Program-made: the position numbers and the translations under genes
Notes under the pieces: generated by a model
The model's input: the letters and a program-made list of their open reading frames with translations, nothing else
Database searches by the model: none
Told to the model about the DNA's origin: nothing
Part shown: positions 61,602-64,000 of the stretch, piece after piece
Numbering within the stretch: the first letter of the stretch is position 1
How the letters are laid out: every line of letters starts with the position of its first letter
DNA from: Arcicella gelida
GTDB taxonomy: Bacteria; Bacteroidota; Bacteroidia; Cytophagales; Spirosomataceae
Direction: 5' to 3'
Assembly (NCBI RefSeq): GCF_034931025.1
Contig: NZ_JAYGIL010000004.1
Span: 1-64,000, forward strand
Length of the DNA stretch: 64,000 nucleotides

Positions 61602-62618
61602 ATGAAAGTTACAATAGATAACATCACCGTTGACGTAGCTCCTGGAACAACCATTATGCAAGCGGCTCGTCAAATTGGGCCACATATTGCACCTCCAGCC
61701 ATGTGTTATTACGAACCATTAAAGGCTTCGGGTGGTAAATGCCGTGGTTGTTTGGTTAAAGTAACAGCGGGTTCTGAAAAAGACCCTCGTCCAATGCCGA
61801 AATTGGTGCCTGCTTGTATTACTCAAATTCAAGAAGGTATGGTGGTTGAAAACACTATCAACGAACAAGTATTAGAAGTAAGAAAAGGGATTGTTGAGTT
61901 CTTATTATTGAACCATCCTTTAGATTGCCCAATCTGCGACCAAGCTGGTGAATGTGATTTACAAAACTTTACTTTTGAGCACGGTGTATCTAAAACACGT
62001 ACAGTTGAAGAAAGAAACACATTTGACCCTGTTGATTTAGGTCCGAACATCAAATTAAACATGAATCGCTGTATTCTGTGTTATCGTTGTGTTTATACAG
62101 CAGACCAAATTACTGACGGACGTGTACATGGTGTAATGAATCGTGGCGACCATGCAGAGATTAGTACTTATATCGAAAAAGCAATTGATAATGATTTCTC
62201 TGGAAATATTATTGATGTTTGTCCTGTAGGTGCTTTAACAGATAAAACATATCGTTTCAAAAGTCGTGTGTGGTTCTCGAAACCAGTAGATGCAAGTTGC
62301 GATTGTGGAAAATGTTCTGGAAAAGTAACACTTTGGTACAGAGGCGATGAAGTAATCAGAGTAACAGCACGCAAAAATGAATGGGGAGAAGTAAAAGATT
62401 TTATCTGTAATACTTGCCGTTTTGAACGTAAAAAGACTTCTGATTGGACTATTGAAGGACCAAGCAAAGTACCACACAATTCGGTAATTTCTGCTAATAA
62501 GTATGGAGCGAACAAAATCACGCCAGCATTCCCATTAAAACAAGCAGCAGAACAATACAAAAAGATTGACGACAACCGTGATCGTTCATTTTTAGCCCCA
62601 CAAAAGCAATTAAATTAA
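61602..62618 (+). CDS. nuoG: NADH-quinone oxidoreductase subunit G, short form
   Basis: 338 residues. 2Fe-2S cluster N1b (CYYEPLKASGGKCRGC plus LVPAC), the His/Cys 4Fe-4S cluster N5 (HPLDCPICDQAGEC) and N4 (NRCILCYRCVYTA plus VCPVGAL) are all present, followed by DCGKCSGKV and CNTC. The large molybdopterin-oxidoreductase-like domain of E. coli NuoG (over 900 residues) is missing. Short NuoG proteins are known in Bacteroidota relatives, so this is probably natural. 38 bp before nuoH. Confidence 0.9.
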   Translation: MKVTIDNITVDVAPGTTIMQAARQIGPHIAPPAMCYYEPLKASGGKCRGCLVKVTAGSEKDPRPMPKLVPACITQIQEGMVVENTINEQVLEVRKGIVEFLLLNHPLDCPICDQAGECDLQNFTFEHGVSKTRTVEERNTFDPVDLGPNIKLNMNRCILCYRCVYTADQITDGRVHGVMNRGDHAEISTYIEKAIDNDFSGNIIDVCPVGALTDKTYRFKSRVWFSKPVDASCDCGKCSGKVTLWYRGDEVIRVTARKNEWGEVKDFICNTCRFERKKTSDWTIEGPSKVPHNSVISANKYGANKITPAFPLKQAAEQYKKIDDNRDRSFLAPQKQLN

Positions 62619-62656
62619 TTGATTGTAGATAGTTTACTATTTACTCATTTAGATAT

Positions 62657-63817
62657 ATGGAAATTACATCAACATTATTTACGGCCAAAGCCATTTATGT
62701 AGGTATTATCTTCGCTATTACTCTTGGGGTAGCGGCCTATTCTACTTACTTTGAACGTATCATTGCCGCTTTTATGCAAGACCGTGTTGGACCAGATAGA
62801 GCTGGACCATTCGGTATTTTACAGCCTCTTGCTGATGCTGTAAAAATGTTCATGAAAGAAGATTTTATCCCAGCTCATTCAAACAAATGGCTTTTTATTG
62901 CTGGACCATGTTTATCAATGCTTACAGCTTTGATGACATCAGCTGTAGTTCCATTTGGTGACCAATTAGATTTAGGTGGAGGAATCATTCTGGATTTGCA
63001 AGGAATTGACGTAAACATTGGTATCCTTTGGGTATTTGGAATTGTTTCTTTAGGTGTTTATGGCGTTTTAATCGGAGGCTGGGCTTCAAATAACAAGTAT
63101 TCATTAATTGGTGCGATTCGTGCTGCTTCTCAAAACATTTCTTATGAATTGGCAATGGGGCTTTCAATCATCGCCATTTTAATGCTTTCTGGCTCACTTT
63201 CAACAAAATCTATCGTTGAAACTCAACAAAATGGTCATTGGAATATCTTTTATCAACCATTGGGTTTTGTTATTTTTATCGTCTGTGCTTTTGCAGAGTG
63301 TAACCGTACTCCTTTCGATTTACCTGAATGCGAAACTGAATTAATTGGTGGTTATCACACAGAATATTCTTCTATGAAATTAGGCTTTTACTTATTCGCT
63401 GAATACATCAACATGTTTATTTCAGGTGCAGTAATGGCTACTTTATATTTCGGTGGTTATGATTATCCAGGACATGATTATGTAGCTACTCAATTCGGTG
63501 GGAATATTGCTACTTTACTAGGTGTGGGTGCATTAATCGGAAAAGCTTTATTCTTCGTTTTTGTGTTCATGTGGGTTCGTTGGACGCTTCCACGTTTCCG
63601 TTATGACCAATTAATGGGCTTAGGTTGGACAGGCTTAATTCCGTTATCAATGTTCAATGTTGTGCTTACGGGTGCTTCAATGTTATTTACTGTAAATGAT
63701 GGCGGTTCAAACTGGATGACAGTTGGTGCATCATGGGCTGGCGTTATCATCATGTTAGTGGTAACATTTGCTTACAGCGAAATGAAATACAAGAAAAAGA
63801 AATTAGCAACAGCTTAA
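62657..63817 (+). CDS. nuoH: NADH-quinone oxidoreductase subunit H
   Basis: 386 residues, eight or more membrane helices, the subunit at the quinone entrance. ERIIAAFMQDRVGPDRAGPFGILQPLADAVKMFMKEDFIP, QNISYELAMGLSII, and the E-rich loop FAECNRTPFDLPECETELIGGYHTEYSSMKLGFYLFAEYINM are diagnostic. Somewhat longer than the usual 320-350. The second nuoI begins 62 bp on. Confidence 0.95.
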   Translation: MEITSTLFTAKAIYVGIIFAITLGVAAYSTYFERIIAAFMQDRVGPDRAGPFGILQPLADAVKMFMKEDFIPAHSNKWLFIAGPCLSMLTALMTSAVVPFGDQLDLGGGIILDLQGIDVNIGILWVFGIVSLGVYGVLIGGWASNNKYSLIGAIRAASQNISYELAMGLSIIAILMLSGSLSTKSIVETQQNGHWNIFYQPLGFVIFIVCAFAECNRTPFDLPECETELIGGYHTEYSSMKLGFYLFAEYINMFISGAVMATLYFGGYDYPGHDYVATQFGGNIATLLGVGALIGKALFFVFVFMWVRWTLPRFRYDQLMGLGWTGLIPLSMFNVVLTGASMLFTVNDGGSNWMTVGASWAGVIIMLVVTFAYSEMKYKKKKLATA

Positions 63818-63879
63818 AATGTATTAATATTTTTAAGCTTCAAAATAAAAACTCTTTCCTTTAAGGTTTGAAGACTATT

Positions 63880-64000
63880 ATGAAATTATCAAATAAATCC
63901 AAAGTCTTAGAGCAAGAAGAAATGACTTTTGCCGAACGCATTTACTTACCAGCTATCGTTGGTGGTATGGCTACTACGCTGAAACACTTCTTTTCTAAAA
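63880..64000 (+). CDS. nuoI: NuoI, ordinary form, start only (runs off the window)
   Basis: The ATG at 63880 opens 40 codons reading KLSNKSKVLEQEEMTF, then AERIYLPAIVGGMATTLKHFF. This is the usual N-terminus of Bacteroidota NuoI before the YPE region, and the position after nuoH is standard. The iron-sulfur motifs lie beyond the window. It makes the gene at 50202 a second nuoI. Confidence 0.8.
   Translation, partial: MKLSNKSKVLEQEEMTFAERIYLPAIVGGMATTLKHFFSK

Noticed and set aside
1..64000. tRNA, rRNA, transposase, integrase or phage genes
   Set aside because: Read for on both strands by motif and found none; I could not run a covariance search, so a degenerate tRNA might escape notice.

Overview
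The window looks like a chromosomal piece of a Bacteroidota genome, most likely of the Cytophagales type. It is AT-rich, shows no consistent Shine-Dalgarno sequences, and has promoters of the Bacteroidota kind: a -7 box TAnnTTTG and, in the clearest cases, a -33 TTTG 20-21 bp upstream. It also carries TonB-dependent receptors, lipoproteins with Bacteroidota lipoboxes, a short NuoG and PepSY-like lipoproteins. I see no phage, insertion sequence, CRISPR array, rRNA or tRNA.

Layout. 0.3-8.8 kb: a long amidophosphoribosyltransferase, a secreted type-B carboxylesterase divergent from a Nudix-type regulator with a 23-bp palindrome between them, an S9 peptidase, and a coiled-coil lipoprotein. 8.8-15.4 kb: moaD and moaA, the heptose kinase rfaE1, a GNAT, a RidA protein, a LysE exporter, and a YHS-DoxX-Crp operon facing another DoxX gene. 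16.3-22.1 kb: a Crp/Fnr regulator, a perfect CRP-type palindrome, then six co-directional genes (DJ-1, ABM, exported double ABM, exported DJ-1, Old Yellow Enzyme, aldo/keto reductase) that look like an electrophile or quinone detoxification operon. 22.4-29.4 kb: a DUF3050 protein, small exported proteins, and a TonB receptor/beta-helix lipoprotein pair preceded by four 11-bp-spaced repeats like a Pho box.

29.8-37.5 kb: a six-PAS soluble histidine kinase with an overlapping receiver protein; then a B12 locus (cobalamin riboswitch, BtuB, DUF6580 membrane protein, BtuF-like corrinoid-binding protein). 37.6-41.4 kb: four glycosyltransferases. 41.5-45.7 kb: sbcDC. 46.7-49.7 kb: the rplM-rpsI-rpsB-tsf translation cluster with a well-formed promoter.

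50.2-64.0 kb: genes for respiratory complex I in two blocks. A nuoI-like gene with a long 37-residue-repeat tail plus nuoJ and nuoK come first. Four unrelated genes follow, then nuoA-B-C-D-E-F, a glycosyltransferase, nuoG, nuoH and the start of a second, ordinary nuoI that runs off the window.

The strongest leads for something undescribed are the Crp-controlled two-compartment detoxification cassette, the Pho-box-like receptor/beta-helix pair, the B12 locus with a lone S-component-like protein and an enlarged riboswitch, and the second NuoI with its repeat tail. Several gene starts were moved from the longest reading frame to a start that fits a signal peptide, promoter or family N-terminus; these are noted.
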